Shown here one piece after another: positions 21,565 through 34,511 of a stretch of 64,000 nt of DNA. A program made the position numbers and the translations under genes. The stretch is taken from contig CM074699.1 in the NCBI GenBank assembly GCA_037367355.1, forward strand, positions 1,364,001 through 1,428,000, written 5' to 3'. Source of the stretch: Neoscytalidium dimidiatum. Lineage: Eukaryota > Ascomycota > Dothideomycetes > Botryosphaeriales > Botryosphaeriaceae. A model generated the notes under the pieces. That model saw only the letters and a program-made list of their open reading frames with translations. It did not search any database and had not been told where the DNA came from. How positions within the stretch are numbered: position 1 is the stretch's first letter; every line of letters begins with the position of its first letter.

Positions 21565-24500
21565 ACGCCCCTCTCCATTCACGATCATGATGCAAAACGT
21601 GGCGCAGGCGGAGATGACTTTTTGCTTTCAGTTCCCATTCTGTAGATATTTTTTTTTTCTCTTTGGTACATAAACACGGCTCTGAAATATTGTAAATACC
21701 CACCATTCAAGCCATACCAGAAACCTTAGTTGCACACCAACAAAGGGGGGCAGGAGAGAAGTGATGTTCCCATCGTACTCGGATCTCGCACTCGCTCGGC
21801 GCAAAGAAGAGCCGCTGAATCGTGGTAGCTGCACTCGAGCAAAGATACAAAGAGATTCAACGGCCCCTTGGCGTCCAGTGCTCGCTTGAACGATGGGCAG
21901 CTGAGATGATTGCGAAATCTGGGCAAAATCTGATGATTTGGACTAGGATACGAAGGCTGGATACTACAAAAAAAAAAAAAAAAACGCGGCGCGATCAGGC
22001 CGCACATGTCGCCAAGAAGGATGAACAGCCTCATAATGCCAAGCAAGTAACATGCCGGAACCCAAAAATTTGAGGAGAGCAAGAGTCATGCGCCGACGGC
22101 GCCGCTCCGGTCACTCTCCCGTCCGGCCGTGTTTGCTTGGTCCGGATTACCTTTTCCCTGTGCTGCCAAGGGTACGGCGGTGGAGGGATGTAGTATGTAC
22201 GTACCAGAGCGTCGCACTACTCTCCGCATGAGAAAGACAATGATTGATACCCGGCGCTGGTACTATTACCTAATCGACACCATGCAACGTGGTGGGTTTT
22301 GGCCCGATATATGCCCCATGGAGAAACACGGCCCAGGTGAGCTAAACCAGATACCCGGGCGGATCTGGCGTCTGTCATCTGCCGCAATGGAGGGGGGGAA
22401 TGTGGAGAAGAAAGTGGGCGACCGTTATTCTTCCTTTGCCACAAATATTACAAGGGACGGACGTCCCTGCCGTTCTCGTCCTGATAAGTCCATTCGTCCT
22501 CTTTCTTGAATCACTGCTTTCGTTTAGCATTTTGGGGAAGTCTCCGCGCCTGCATATTGCATGCAGGTGAGGGGAGGAGGTCGACGTTTGGGGTTCCCCG
22601 GGATATAGTGCGGGATGCATGCACGCGAGCGTGAGAAACCAACGGCGAGCGGGAAAAGCAAAACGGCTAAGCGCTAGCGGGACAACTACCGAGGCCCGGA
22701 TCCTTTCGTTTACTCCAGGCCTGGGCGCTGAGGGTCGGAGCGGGATTTGGGGTAGTTCTGCGTTGTGGTTCTTTTCCTCCGGACGAATGAGAGGGGCGCA
22801 GTGATGCGATTATAGTTTTGGGAGGGCGGGCTGGGGGGCGCGGCAGAGAGCGCGCCCTCGGCGCCAAGAGGATCTGGGTTTTGATGTGAGGAGAGCGGAG
22901 TGCGTCGCATGGCAGGGGTTTGCGAGGGCGGGCCAAGGAAATCCGCGCGGCGTGGTGCATATTTCTCGGCGACTAAGAGGGCTTAAGGGTGGTGGTAGTT
23001 TGATTAGTTAGGGCCGGAAGGGCATCAGGACGAGAAGATTTGTCGGCCTGCGGTTCTGCGGGAACTTGTTGCCAAGGTTGTCGTTTCGCTGAAGTGATTT
23101 AGGCCTTGGGTCAAGGATTTAGACGAGCGCGTGCGCGGAAAACTGTCGGCTTCGGCAGTTTTGATATGCAGCTGCTGGGTTGTGTTGGCTTGGTATGGTG
23201 TTGGCGCCCGGGGACATTGTCGGCGAGATGGAGAAGATACGAACTCAGGGTCTGTTGGGATCGATCGGGACGGTGGTCTCTGCAGGTGTTGGCTCGTACG
23301 TGTCTACCATAGGACAGTTACAAGCAGTTCCTGGGGAAAGCTCTTTGTTTGAGATACTAGAAGTCTTGTAACGTACGATTTTTCAAATGTGGCTTGCATA
23401 AGGCCCCTCATACTATCGTAGCAGGTTTCAATAAATGCTTGTATAAGAGGCCACTGGATGCGCCATTGGAGCGCTGACCCTGCAATTCGATGGTGACAGG
23501 CAAACCCGCCGGAGCCTTTGAAGAATAAGTTGCGGGGAGTGCTGGCCATACAGACTAATTATGGCGGTCGCGTATGATAGAGTAGCCCCAGAAATGCTCC
23601 TCTATAACATTCCCTGTTAACACATACTCCTCCAGTAGAGTTCTTTGACGAGACGACACCCCCGTCGAGTATTCTGGCTGCACTTCCAAGCCGGTACTAG
23701 CTTTAGGCTCCGAGGCACACCATGGCTGAGCCGCTGAAGCAAAGCCCGGTAGACATCTTAACTCACATGTAGGAGGAAGGTTTCCTGAGCACCTTCTCAA
23801 CATATCCTCAAAGACTGACACATTGCGGTATCTAAAGGAGTTTCATAGGGTCGACCTTGCTTGTGGTCAGACGATGGGAGTACTTCGAAGAGTAATGCCG
23901 ATAGATAACATACTGCGGCTATCCAAGAGCTGTCCCGTTAATCTTTGTGGCACCCAGGTGCTGAGCAAGGAGCTTGGGGAGCACGACCGCTCCTCAGGAG
24001 TCATGGATCCTTGTGAAGCGATGGCACTTGCCTTGGCGCATTTTATTTGGACTTTGCCGGCTTCACTCTTCCCTCACTTAACCAGGGTTCCTCATTATGG
24101 ATTCCAACCTGAGTGTTAGATCGGGCGCAAGCTGATCTCTCGCCCATCAGTCTAGTATAGGCGGGGACTTTGCTGACTTCTTGGGGTTTCATGCGGGAAC
24201 ATGATAGGCCAAGGATATTCCGTCTCTTCAGGATCACTTGCCACTCGGGCCTCCGAAAGCTTCGTAAACCTTCCGCTACTTTTGTCCGCGCAGGTGCGAG
24301 TTTAGTCCGGCAATATGGGGTTTCCGAAAAGTGCGCGCCCTCTTTAAGGTTACCGGAGACCGGAACGCATTGATGAACGTACGGCCGGACCTTTCAGCGC
24401 ATCAGATTGCCATGGGATAATGGAAAAGGTGCGCACATCTTGCAGGACGGCAGGTCATGTGGCGAAATGAGTCCACATGGACGAATTGATTATTGCTGGA

Positions 24501-26222
24501 CTTTCAAAGAGTTCATGAAAATAGTTGATAACTCTGTCTGATTTGACGGAGAGAGAGTTTATCGCTTGGATAGTATTGACGGGCAGTCCAGTGTTAACCA
24601 CGATGTTTCACTGCAGCGGGAACAAATATCAAACTGGGTCTGAGGCGTCAGCATGCATCTCTTTAATTGCCATCAAATATAGCTGTGTGTCTAAGGCACA
24701 GAAGAAATACGGGGATCTCGGGTGAGGTAGAAGGAAATCCTAGTTTCATAGCATCTTTGGGATAGTAATGACTCTCTGAAGATTCTTCACAGGCGCTGAG
24801 AAAAATTATTCCATTGTTTTTTGCCGCACATACCAGGGTCGAAAGAATACGTCAGCATGTCTTCCATAGCCCTTCTTAGCCGCGAGTATTGATTTACAGA
24901 CAAACACGGCGTATTAAGAAACCACGGGTCTTGCTTTACTAAAACTGGAGAATCGAAGCGGAAGTTCATCGGACTTTCGGAAGTTTGGTCATCCGTCTAC
25001 TATACTTTTGCCTGCTTCTGGGGTATTGTTAAGCTTATACTTCGTAACCCTCGGCGGAGAAAGCTTACTAAAAGTGGCGGCCAGCATCCCCTCCTTACAA
25101 ACTTGGTTTGCTGAAAGGAAACTTATTTCGAGCGGAACGACGCGGGTGATCTTCAGCCATATCCGGGAGCGTGAATTATTAAACCTCAGGCAAACACGGC
25201 TCAATCCGGTAGGGCAGCTCTGCAGAATGGTACAAGTAATGACGCAATCAACGTGAGAAACGGAATGCCGTATATGCTTCTAAGGCTCTTGAGGGTCTGA
25301 CGCACGCACTTGAATCATGCTTGTGGAATGGTCGGACTCGTATGTCACTCATAACAAGCTTCGTAATGTGGGTTGCCTTGCTCTAAGAACGTGCCATAAG
25401 ACCGAGGCCATGATTTTCTCAATGGAGCTGAACGTTATATATGGAGAAATTCACAGATTATTTCTGCACACTAAACATGTTAATGCTCTTACATTCGGGG
25501 CTGTCCGTCATGTATCAATAAAAAAAAAATCCCTGTTTCTCTCTGCCAATGATCAATTACAGCACATTCTAAGTATATCGAATTATTTTACAAGAAGGAA
25601 AAAGGAGTTACTGAAACTCCTCATGTCGCTGAATTAACACATCGAGATGTCACGTCATATAGACTTCATCGGAGTTAAGGATGCACTCTGCCGGAACTTC
25701 GGAAAGTTAATTGGAAGGTGGCTACAAGTGCAACACAATCGGCGCTTACCTTCCGATAGTGGCCGTGACAAGATATCATTTGCATATCTCAGAGAAACAT
25801 CTTCATGACTTCCTCACTACAGCGGTAGCAGGGTAGATAATTCAAGGCAGAAGAGACTTGAATACTGACTTGAAAAGACGAGTCTCCGGTCAGAGTATTA
25901 TTGTTGAAGTTTACACACGCTTTCAGAAGTATTCTATACCTATTATTTCACTTGGAAAATTTCCTCCCATTATATTTCCTTTGTCATATGAAACTTAGCT
26001 ATTATACCGAGTCTACATGATACGCAGAACAGATTGGACTATCTATTTCCTTGCGTATTTGTATTTATTCGCATTATATGCATCGCACTGTGAGTAGATG
26101 ACATCTCTTCCACCCACATGATGACTGACTCCGTGATACCAATGGTCACGTAAGATTCTGTTGCTCCTTTTCAGCTGATTTAATTGTACTTCTCCAACTC
26201 GCGTAATCGAAGCTTCCTGTGT
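21565..26222. other. intergenic, about 4.7 kb, no gene recognised
   Basis: The longest gene-free stretch of the window. Frames are short and uninformative. The longest, with ATG at 25317 (about 106 codons), has Lys- and Leu-rich low-complexity content and no neighbour exon. From about 23300 onward the DNA is noticeably AT-richer. No terminal repeats, tRNA or transposase motif could be found by eye. Confidence 0.4.
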
Positions 26223-27428
26223 TCACGAATAGGCCACCTCCAAGGCGATCTCTCTTCTCTGAATCTCCTCAGGCTCATTCTCCACGTCCACCAGTATCTC
26301 CGCACTCACCTCCTCCGAAGATCCGCCACGACCACCTCCCGCCTCCCCCTTAACTTTAACCAACAGACTCTCCTCCAACCCCACCCCATTCATCCTCGCC
26401 GTCTTCTGTAGCCTCCCCAGATTCCTCGCCACCGCATGAATCACAGCCGGCGCATCGGGCCTCAGCACATCAAACGCCCTCTGCTTCTCCACGCCGCACG
26501 CCGCGCCCGCGTTCCCACACGGCACCAGCAGCAAGAACGTCCTGCCCCTGCCGGCCGCCGCTCCCGCCCCGCCCAAGAAATGCCCCGCAACAGCCCGCAT
26601 CAGCGGCGAATCGGCCGCCACGTACGGGCCCCAGCTGGTGTAGCTCTCGAGCGCGCAGTTCCGGACCAGGCTCAGCTGCAGGTGTCGCAGCGCGGGGCCC
26701 GCGAGGCGGACCGCGGCGGCGGTGACGCACGTGTAGCGCTCGAAGTCGTCGCCCCAGCGCGTCGCGTACCAGCGGTCGATGAACTTGTCCGGGACGTCGA
26801 TGTTGAGGTGGCGCACGAGCGGGAAGTAGCGCGGCGAGAGGGCGAAGGTGGGCGGCGCGGTGCGCGAGCGCAGCAGGTTCGGAATGTGGAAGATGGAGAA
26901 GCGGTTGCGGCCGTAGAGAACGGGGAGGGCTTCGAGGGCGACGCGCCGGCTAGTGGCTAGGAGGGCGGGCGCGAGGTCGTAGTGCGGCGGCGGGAGGCCG
27001 CCGGAGGTGATGCATAGGATTACGTGGGGGGTCGTGAGGAGGTGGCTGTAGATTTGCTCGCGGACTTCAGGGGGCAGCTTGGAGAAGAGGGGGGAGCGGG
27101 TTTGCGGGTTGATGGGTCTGGAGGTCAGAGTTTGGTGGAGGGAGTCGGGTTCCTCGAGGTGCTTGGAGAGGGGTTTGCGGTAGTTGGATGGTGGTGGAGG
27201 GGCGGGCTTGGGAGGCTGAGCGGCGTGCAGGTCCGGGAAGCAGGTGAGTTCTGTGGACCATGTACGCTGGATTTCGGCGGAGAGGTCGAAGGAATACCGG
27301 GGATCGATGGGTACGCTTTGGAGAATGCTTTGGTGGATTACTGCATTATGGGACCCAACTGTTGTACCGCACTCTTTTGCGCTCTCGGTGAATGAAGGGG
27401 GCCATTCTTTCGCATTTGGACTCCACAT
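26223..27428 (-). CDS. 2EXR/F-box-like domain protein of unknown function
   Basis: Single exon of about 401 aa, starting at MWSPNAKEWPP (ATG at 27426-27428); no earlier in-frame ATG is available in the open frame. The segment SKLPPEVREQIYSHLLTTPHVILC, then LAPALLATSRRVALEALPVLYGRNRFSIF, is the hallmark of the large fungal 2EXR/DUF7730 group, F-box-like at its N-terminus. Members are abundant in filamentous ascomycetes and almost uncharacterised. The N-terminal 100 residues are Pro-rich and probably disordered. The C-terminal third contains a Gly/Ala-rich stretch and an acidic tail. A role as a ubiquitin-ligase adaptor is sometimes proposed for the group but cannot be inferred from this sequence. 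Confidence 0.75.
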   Translation of the reverse strand: MWSPNAKEWPPSFTESAKECGTTVGSHNAVIHQSILQSVPIDPRYSFDLSAEIQRTWSTELTCFPDLHAAQPPKPAPPPPSNYRKPLSKHLEEPDSLHQTLTSRPINPQTRSPLFSKLPPEVREQIYSHLLTTPHVILCITSGGLPPPHYDLAPALLATSRRVALEALPVLYGRNRFSIFHIPNLLRSRTAPPTFALSPRYFPLVRHLNIDVPDKFIDRWYATRWGDDFERYTCVTAAAVRLAGPALRHLQLSLVRNCALESYTSWGPYVAADSPLMRAVAGHFLGGAGAAAGRGRTFLLLVPCGNAGAACGVEKQRAFDVLRPDAPAVIHAVARNLGRLQKTARMNGVGLEESLLVKVKGEAGGGRGGSSEEVSAEILVDVENEPEEIQRREIALEVAYS

Positions 27429-27583
27429 CTTTGATTCTGTGCAAATACCTCTTAGATGAAGATGAATTGACGACCGATGGAGTGAAAAGTGATAGAAAGG
27501 CTGATGAGTAAACACCGGGTTCGGTGGGAGGTGAGAAGACAATGATAAATCAACAAGCCCAGAAGATTACAAAACTGAGCAAA

Positions 27584-27994
27584 CTACAAGAGAAGAGGCA
27601 GGCTTATATTTATTCTTTGATGACGCATGAGTAGAGTACCTTGAGGTCCACGACCGGGTCTGTAATCCGAGCACCTTGATGGGTTTCGGCGGAACGCTGG
27701 CAGCTGGTCCAGCTTCCAGCCCAAACGATTCATTGTCACATACTTGACACATAGTGAAGGCTCCTGCAGTAGCATGAGTGATGGATGAGATAGCGTAAGA
27801 CAAAGATGTCGGCTTTGGTTGACTATGTGAACAGTTTCTGTGCGTTGCCTGTTGTAAGGACCTGGGGGGTTAACAGGAAAATTGGTTGCCGCGACTGCTC
27901 TAACGTACACATACGTATAGGCAGTCAACCATCCGCCAGAACACCGAACAGACTTACCCACCTCATCGAGTTGTTCAAATGTCGACGTTGCCAT
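27584..27994 (-). CDS. possible small protein, unrecognised
   Basis: An uninterrupted frame of 136 codons starts at MATSTFEQLDEVGK and ends ISLPLLL. Alternative reading with introns is possible: a GTAAGT donor follows DEVG, and an acceptor-like CTGCAG precedes a frame that reads GAFTMCQVCDNESFG. No domain was recognised. It lies about 155 bp upstream of the 2EXR-like gene start, on the same strand. It may equally be leader sequence of that gene or non-coding. Confidence 0.25.
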   Translation of the reverse strand: MATSTFEQLDEVGKSVRCSGGWLTAYTYVYVRAVAATNFPVNPPGPYNRQRTETVHIVNQSRHLCLTLSHPSLMLLQEPSLCVKYVTMNRLGWKLDQLPAFRRNPSRCSDYRPGRGPQGTLLMRHQRINISLPLLL

Positions 27995-29342
27995 ATAATA
28001 TAGGAAATTCTTCGCAGCAGTGTTTTTGAACTAATCCGGATCGGCTTCTCATGGGGTTTGAAGGAATCGAAACGATATTTTGCAAGATGCAGCTTTTGAG
28101 GTTCATGATAACGGTGGTTCACGCCGTGTAACCCAACGTATTATCCCAAGTTAGACAACCAGCCGAGTGTGATGTTTACAATGCTATCTCGCAAGTACGG
28201 ATAACCCGCAAATCGACACACACCGTCACGACCATGCCCCTCTTCTGCAACAAGAGCACTTTGCGCTTCCATCAGCCCTGACTTATCTTACCCTCTCCAC
28301 CACTTACATAGGTGCTTACTCTCCATTCAAGAAAAGCCATTCTTACTACAAGCTGCTGTCCTACTAGCAGGGAGGGTCCCGTGAATGAAACGAAACAGAA
28401 GAATCATCAGGATGTCATTAAGCCTGGTCACATCGAGGCACATGTGATACGACCGACAAAACTATTCACAGACAAATCAATCGTCTTTCTTATTAGAGGT
28501 ATGCAGTGATTATTTTCAGCAACTGTTCCTCTCAGCACCTCTCTAGCATGTGATTCAAACACGTTGTAGCCTTCAGCTCTGCCGTCTTTCGCGTTACCCA
28601 GCTCGCGAGACAGTGTGCCGACGCTGGCTTCACTTGCTACATCCCCACTTTGGCTCCTTCGCGTCGACATGATTGCGACAGCACTGAAACTTTCCTAGCT
28701 GCGGCTAGTCCAGCACTCACGAATGCGCTGAGGATATGTCAAAGTCTTGAACAGCGTGAAGGAAATAGATGGAACTCGCAGACTCGGAGTAAGGAGCTTT
28801 GGTTGGCCGTGGACTGTCGCCATGGCCGCCAGTTGCTCACCGCTTCAGATCGACTCGAGCTTCGTGTGCTCGCCTCTCTTCCGCCTCGTGGGTGGCATTG
28901 TGGAGACTGGGCTCCCAAACCGGTCGCCCTTGTGCGTGGTCATGGGCCAGGAGAATAGAGAACGAATGGGGCTTTCGGAGAAGCAAACGGATCCACAGCT
29001 CAAATTTCTTATGGTGCACCAGTATACGGAGTTGAATGACGGAGGGTCACAATCGGGCGGGCTGTGGGGATTTCGGCCCCAGGATATCGAGAGTGGAGCA
29101 ATCGATTGGTTCAAGAAAACCTTGTCGTAAAAGCAAGGTATTGAAGCCAGGAATGGCTGAAGGTGCCTCGCAAAATCGTAAGGCTTCAGAGAGAACACCA
29201 CACCTGTAGATAACGGACTCTGCTGTTTGCCGGCTCCCATACCGGAGCTGAGATCTGGATCTTCATCGTTTCCTCCCGTACGCCGCCCATGTGCCTCGCC
29301 GCAAAAAAAAAAAAAAATTGTACAATACAGGCCAAAATGTCT
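27995..29342. other. intergenic, no secure gene
   Basis: Two opposing frames overlap around 28820-29240. The plus-strand one begins with a good ATG context at 28822 (about 102 codons, ending DWFKKTLS). Neither has a recognisable domain and they cannot both be real. Otherwise nothing seen. Confidence 0.4.
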
Positions 29343-29826
29343 TCATTGCCTGCGCTCCACTGAATTCAACTTCCGTGCGGTGTTGATCTGCGTCCTTGTC
29401 CTCTGTCCTCTTACAGGTAGACCCATGGCGTGTCTCCTTCCCCTGTACGTTCCCATATCCCTCAGGCGCTGGATGTTCTCGACAATGGAGCGGCGCAGGT
29501 CGTTTTCGATCTTCATATCCGTAAGATGTGCGTTGAGGTCGAGGAGCTGTTGGTCGTCCAGTTCGCCGACAGTGGCTCGCTTGTGAATGTGGAAACGGGC
29601 CATAACCTGCTTCGAAACATTGGGTCCGATGCCATAGAATGATTCCAGCGCTTTCTGTATTGCAGAAATGGTTAGCGGGTTGGTGGATGGCAATGTTCAA
29701 GCGGTCGATGTAGAGTAACGCACTTTGACGAAGTGCCCTTCGGTGAAGCTGAGGCCCAAGATGAACACCTGCGTGCATTGGTCAGCGTAAATTGAGAACG
29801 CATTGCGGGGAGCGAGGCAATACCAT
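29343..29826 (-). CDS. sws2: mitochondrial small-subunit ribosomal protein uS13m
   Basis: Component of the head of the mitochondrial 37S ribosomal subunit. Exons are 29824-29826 (the ATG only), 29724-29768 and 29343-29654, giving 119 aa. The first intron (29769-29823) starts immediately after the ATG. The second (29655-29723) splits FVK/KAL. Joined, the protein starts MVFILGLSFTEGHFVK, the expected N-terminus of fungal uS13m. Conserved segments are ESFYGIGPNVSKQV, the helix KIENDLRRSIVENI and the RNA-binding tail GTYRGRRHAMGLPVRGQRTR. The short protein with no separate presequence is typical for this gene. It is divergent from the cyclophilin B gene, 449 bp apart. Confidence 0.94.
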
Positions 29827-30275
29827 TTTGACTGCGAATGGGGCTCACAAGCGGTGGTTATCGCTGCGCGCTGCTCGCAGTTCCAAAAGGCGGCGGCGCT
29901 CGGGAGATTTCTGGATCGCCGTACACGTGACTCTTGGCATTCGAGCAATGGTCCCGGGATGAGGCGATTGCAAGGCCCTGGGCGCACAGAGAGAGGAAAA
30001 AGAAATCCAGAAACCACACCTGAGGCAGTGACAGAGGCTGGCGGAAGTAGCCCGACAGATTCAGCGTGCAGTGGTAAGAGCTAGCGTTTCTGCAGAGGGT
30101 GGTTCTGTCGGACGAGCCAGTGGCAGTGCCAGATGCGATGCGGCAGGCGGCGTGCCCAGACGGGCGCGGGCTGTCCCTTGCGTTTCAGTAGAGTGCCCCA
30201 GGGTGTCGCCCGCCTACAAAAGCTCCCCGCCGCCAATCCCTATTTTCCTACCAATCCATTGCAGTCCCATCCACA
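29827..30275. promoter_or_regulatory. divergent promoter between uS13m and cyclophilin B
   Basis: 449 bp separate the two start codons, so both promoters must lie here. No canonical TATA box is clear for either; a CTACAAAAGC string about 65 bp before the cyclophilin ATG is a weak candidate. Confidence 0.5.
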
Positions 30276-31568
30276 ATGGCCGGATTTCAGAAGCTGCTCG
30301 TTTCCCTGCTCGTCTTCCTGGGCGTCACCTTCGTCTACTTCGCGCAGACCGCGGAGGCCGCCAAGGGTCCCAAGATCACCCACAAGGTAAGCATAGGTGG
30401 CTTCAAGCTCAGGAATCCCGGAGCTCTCTCATTGACGCCTGGCACAGGTCTACTTCGACATCAAGCATGGCGACGAGGAACTAGGACGTATCGTTATGGG
30501 TCTCTACGGCAAGACCGTCCCCAAGGTACGCTCTGCGGCACTCCTGCTTCAACAACACGTTGCTAATATCTGCATGCTGTAGACTGCGGAGAACTTTCGG
30601 TACGCTTCATGCCATATTTAATGCTCGCATGCATTCTCTATACAGCTGCTGACGAGCTTTTAGCGCTCTTGCCACTGGTGAGAAGGGTTTCGGCTATGAG
30701 GGCTCGACCTTCCACCGTGTCATCAAGGACTTCATGATTCAGGGCGGTGACTTCACCAACGGTGATGGCACCGGTGGCAAGTCCATCTACGGCCAGAAGT
30801 TCCCTGATGAGAACTTCAAGCTCAAGCACACCAAGAAGGGCATTCTGAGTAAGTGCTCACAGTCGGGGAAGGCACTGCAGCCGGCGAGTTGCGCCACTGG
30901 CAGTTGAAGCAACTATCCGGATGAATTTACCGCAATGTCTTGTGGAAAACCTCGTCCAAAATTCTGCTTCAAAGGGTCAATCCAGGGGACACCATCCGAC
31001 TGCAGGACCTTCCAGCTTTCTCCACAGCACACTGACGTCGGCGCAGGCATGGCCAACTCGGGCAAGGATACCAACGGCAGCCAGTTCTTCATCACCACCG
31101 CCATCACGTCGTGGCTCGATGGTCGCCACGTCGTGTTCGGCGAGGTCCTCGAGGGCTACGATGTCGTGGACAAGATCCAGAACGTAGCGAAGAAGCCGGG
31201 CGACAAGCCCGTGCAGGACGTTGTCATCGCTAAGAGCGGCGAGCTGGAGGTCCCCGAAGAAGGTATCCACGTTGAGCTCTAAACGGCGTTTACAGCACCC
31301 GTTCCATCATCGGCTGATACACATAACCTCTCAAGATACCTTTGGCGGCGCCGAGTTCGCGGACGGGGAAGGCGAGCAGGAGGCGACGCTGCCGGACGGC
31401 GCCGCTGCGGGCTCGAAGGCGGAGGGCATCACTACGGAGACGTACAGCAGCTCTGCCGGGCTCAGCTTTGGGCAGAAGCTGTTCGGACTGGGCGTTGTCG
31501 GAGGGCTCGTCTTCCTCTTTGTGCGGCACCGATCGAGGGCGGAAAAGTGGGACAAGGCCATGGCTTGA
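30276..31568 (+). CDS. cypB: ER cyclophilin B (peptidyl-prolyl cis-trans isomerase) with two possible C-termini
   Basis: Assists protein folding in the secretory pathway by prolyl isomerisation. Exons are 30276-30386, 30448-30525, 30583-30599 (17 nt), 30664-30848 and 31047-31262, then either read-through to a stop at 31282 (208 aa) or splicing of 31263-31335 to exon 31336-31568 (279 aa). A signal peptide ends at about residue 28 (AQTAEA). The cyclophilin core shows [32 protein letters not shown] and [13 protein letters not shown], so the catalytic Arg, the Phe and Gln contacts and the cyclosporin-binding Trp are present. The unspliced end is GIHVEL, similar to an ER-retrieval tetrapeptide. 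The spliced end adds an acidic linker and a hydrophobic segment [16 protein letters not shown] followed by basic residues, a likely single-pass anchor. Which form dominates cannot be told from DNA. Confidence 0.94.
31263..31335 (+). other. optional terminal intron of cyclophilin B
   Basis: 73-nt interval with donor GTATCC and acceptor CTCTCAAG. Retained, it encodes IHVEL and a stop after the preceding codon is completed as Gly. Removed, the split codon becomes GAT (Asp) and the frame runs on for 77 further codons to a stop at 31566-31568. The donor is weaker than those of the other introns (GTAAGC, GTACGC, GTAAGT), as expected for an optional site. Confidence 0.6.
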
Positions 31569-32414
31569 TTGATGGTTTGGGCTGCGGCTAGCGCAGGTAG
31601 CGACCGTAGGCTAGAATCACAATGGTGATGACTGGGTGCCCTGCACGCGTGTGATGCATGTGACAGTCACGATGACGAAGGACGGACGGGCGCGCCACAG
31701 CTTGTCTGTCAGCAGCGGGATGTGAGGGCGGCGCAGCAGGAGGCGACCGAGCAAAGACCGCCCGCGCACGCACACAAGGCCGGCGCGGTGAGTCAGGCGG
31801 GCGTGGCAGGGCAGCAGGGTCGGGCAGGGTCGCGCGGCGATGGGCGGCCGGGGAAGTGGGAGGCAGGCTAGGCAGGCTCTGCACGCGGGCGCGCCGTGGG
31901 ATTCTCGTCTCTGACCGCTCTGCTCCGTCAGATAAGCGCAGCGGTTGAGTGGCCGGGCGCGGCGTCGGGTGGCAGTACGTAGCAAAGTCGCGGCTGCGTG
32001 CGCTAAGCCCGTAACGGGTGCAGGCGTTCGCCTCTTGCTGCGGCAAGCCCTTACAAAATTTCACCACCCCAGGCCCAGGCCTCTCTTTCTCACCACCTCT
32101 CTCCTCACTCGCACATCTTCCTCCCCCCACAACAACAACCGCTTTTCTTTGCATCTTGCGCTTTTCTAATTTCCTGTCGTTTGAAGAAGATAGAGGCTCC
32201 TGCATCCTCTCTTTTCTTCGTCAGGATCCGTTTCAGGCGCGTTTCTGCCTCACCACTTCAGCTGCTCCTTTCCAGCATCGCGTGGCCGGTCCGCCACTCG
32301 CAGACCGTAATCGTCTTTAATCGACTGCCCGGTCGCACCCTCGCACATTTCATAACGGCTCCGTCCGCCAACACGCTCTCACCACCGACTTCATCTCACC
32401 AACACCTGCCCAGC
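31569..32414. other. intergenic; promoter and pyrimidine-rich leader of DED1
   Basis: No gene recognised. From about 32060 to 32200 the plus strand is C/T-rich with ACAACAAC stretches, typical of the leader of highly expressed fungal genes. The opposite-strand frame across this region is low complexity (Arg/Pro) and not credible. Confidence 0.5.

Positions 32415-34511
<2,097 letters not shown>

Noticed and set aside
28845..29240. 131-codon minus-strand frame opposite a 102-codon plus-strand frame
   Set aside because: The two exclude each other and neither has a recognised domain or neighbour exon; not enough to call a gene.
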